NCBI GenBank assembly: GCA_031260095.1
Contig: JAIRKN010000014.1
Location: forward strand, 1 to 6,304
DNA length: 6,304 nt
Reading direction: 5' to 3'
From: Tannerella sp.
Lineage (GTDB): Bacteria; Bacteroidota; Bacteroidia; Bacteroidales; Tannerellaceae
Shown: positions 5,995 to 6,304 of the stretch, one piece after another
Layout of the letters: each line of letters begins with the position of its first letter
Position numbering within the stretch: the first letter of the stretch is position 1
The notes under the pieces: model-generated
Told to the model about the DNA's origin: nothing
What the model saw: the letters and a program-made list of their open reading frames with translations, nothing else
Databases searched by the model: none
Made by a program: the position numbers and the translations under genes

Positions 5995-6238
5995 TCAAAG
6001 AGCAGAAAAGGCATCAAAAGGGTAATCAGGAGACATCGGGACGCACGTTTCCCCAGCCTGTTTGTTTTTCAGGCAGACATAAGCATATAATGATTCAATC
6101 ACTTCCTTCTCTGATGATTCCCGATCGTTTGTCAATATGCAACGGTATTTGAACTTCTCGCCTTCAAAGAGGTCTAATTGAAGATCACCGGTTTTCTCCC
6201 GCATGACCACCAGACGGTAATTTCGCTCTTCAAGGAAG
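5995..6238 (-). pseudogene. IS1380-family transposase fragment, truncated at both ends
   Basis: The minus frame is open from the adapter boundary at 6238 to a TGA at 5997-5995. Residues coded by about 6237-6094 read like the C-terminal third of Bacteroidales IS1380-type DDE transposases, with GDLQLDLFEGEKFKYRCI followed by LTNDRESSEKEVIE. In intact members EVIE is followed by a (Y/F)YNQRG-x-x-E-K-x-F block that supplies the last catalytic residues. Here the frame instead continues SLYAYVCLKNKQAG and stops 32 residues after EVIE, so homology breaks near 6094. The GTG at 6210 is not a real start; the true N-terminus would lie to the right, where the sequence is only adapter. The fragment could not encode an active enzyme. 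The break may be a real deletion or an assembly join. Confidence 0.65.
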
Positions 6239-6304
6239 AGATCGGAAGAGCGTCGTGTAGGGAAAGAGTGTCATCGTGTGTGTTGTTCTCGGGGGTGGGC
6301 GGGG
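6239..6304. other. Illumina adapter read-through (non-biological contig end)
   Basis: Bases 6239-6271 match all 33 positions of the constant TruSeq P5-side adapter, starting AGATCGGAAGAGCGTCG and ending AAAGAGTGT. The next eight (6272-6279, CATCGTGT) sit where an i5 index would be, and 6280-6283 (GTGT) fit the constant bases after it. From 6284 to 6304, 13 of 21 positions match the flow-cell end of the adapter; six of the eight mismatches are G, as expected from decaying or dark two-colour signal. This part should be trimmed and not interpreted. Confidence 0.96.

Noticed and set aside
6056..6074. GCCTG/CAGGC stem as a terminator
   Set aside because: Only five pairs, with a nine-base loop and no T-run after it on either strand.
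5964..6152. Plus-strand open frame near the contig end
   Set aside because: It is antisense to the transposase fragment, whose family motif is clear on the minus strand.
6272..6304. G-rich, TG-repeat-like motif at the contig end
   Set aside because: It aligns to index and flow-cell adapter sequence with G-biased errors, so it is not genomic.

Overview
The window looks like a chromosomal contig end from a member of the Bacteroidales (Bacteroides/Parabacteroides-like; genus not resolved). The evidence is the promoter signal TAnnTTTG in intergenic positions, the near absence of Shine-Dalgarno sequences before clear start codons, the family-level look of the proteins, and an IS1380-type transposase fragment typical of this order. 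The last 66 bases are not biological: they match an Illumina P5-side adapter read through into its index and flow-cell end. The usable sequence therefore stops at about 6238.

Layout: 1-74 (minus) is the first 24 codons of an aminoacyl-histidine dipeptidase (pepD) that runs off the left edge. 75-443 is intergenic. It holds a possible pepD promoter, a short plus-strand stretch that reads like an eroded transposase C-terminus (weak), and a set of about 41-bp imperfect tandem repeats, three of which carry the same GAAAAA...TTTTTC inverted-repeat arms. 444-1445 (minus) is an integral membrane protein of the lysylphosphatidylglycerol-synthase TM / UPF0104 (flippase-like) family. 1446-1530 is a compact divergent promoter region built on a perfect 8-bp inverted repeat that supplies a -7 element to each strand. 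1531-5377 (plus) is a tight three-gene unit: rsmA (16S rRNA dimethyladenosine transferase), a phosphoethanolamine-transferase-like membrane enzyme overlapping rsmA by 4 nt, and mgtE (Mg2+ channel) 11 nt later. 5378-5994 holds no convincing gene, only small dyads, a C-run/G-run block and possible promoter-like sites. 5995-6238 (minus) is a truncated IS1380-family transposase fragment.

How the genes may work together: the divergent promoter expresses an envelope membrane protein on one side and, on the other, ribosome maturation (RsmA), a periplasmic lipid-phosphate modifier and Mg2+ uptake. The last two fit an envelope-charge/divalent-cation theme, because phosphoethanolamine and Mg2+ both offset phosphate charge on lipid A. 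That link is an inference from gene order, not something the sequence proves.

I found no convincing undescribed multi-gene system. The points most worth following up are the hairpin-bearing tandem repeats, the interleaved divergent promoters, the transferase lying between rsmA and mgtE, and the adapter contamination with the adjoining truncated transposase.
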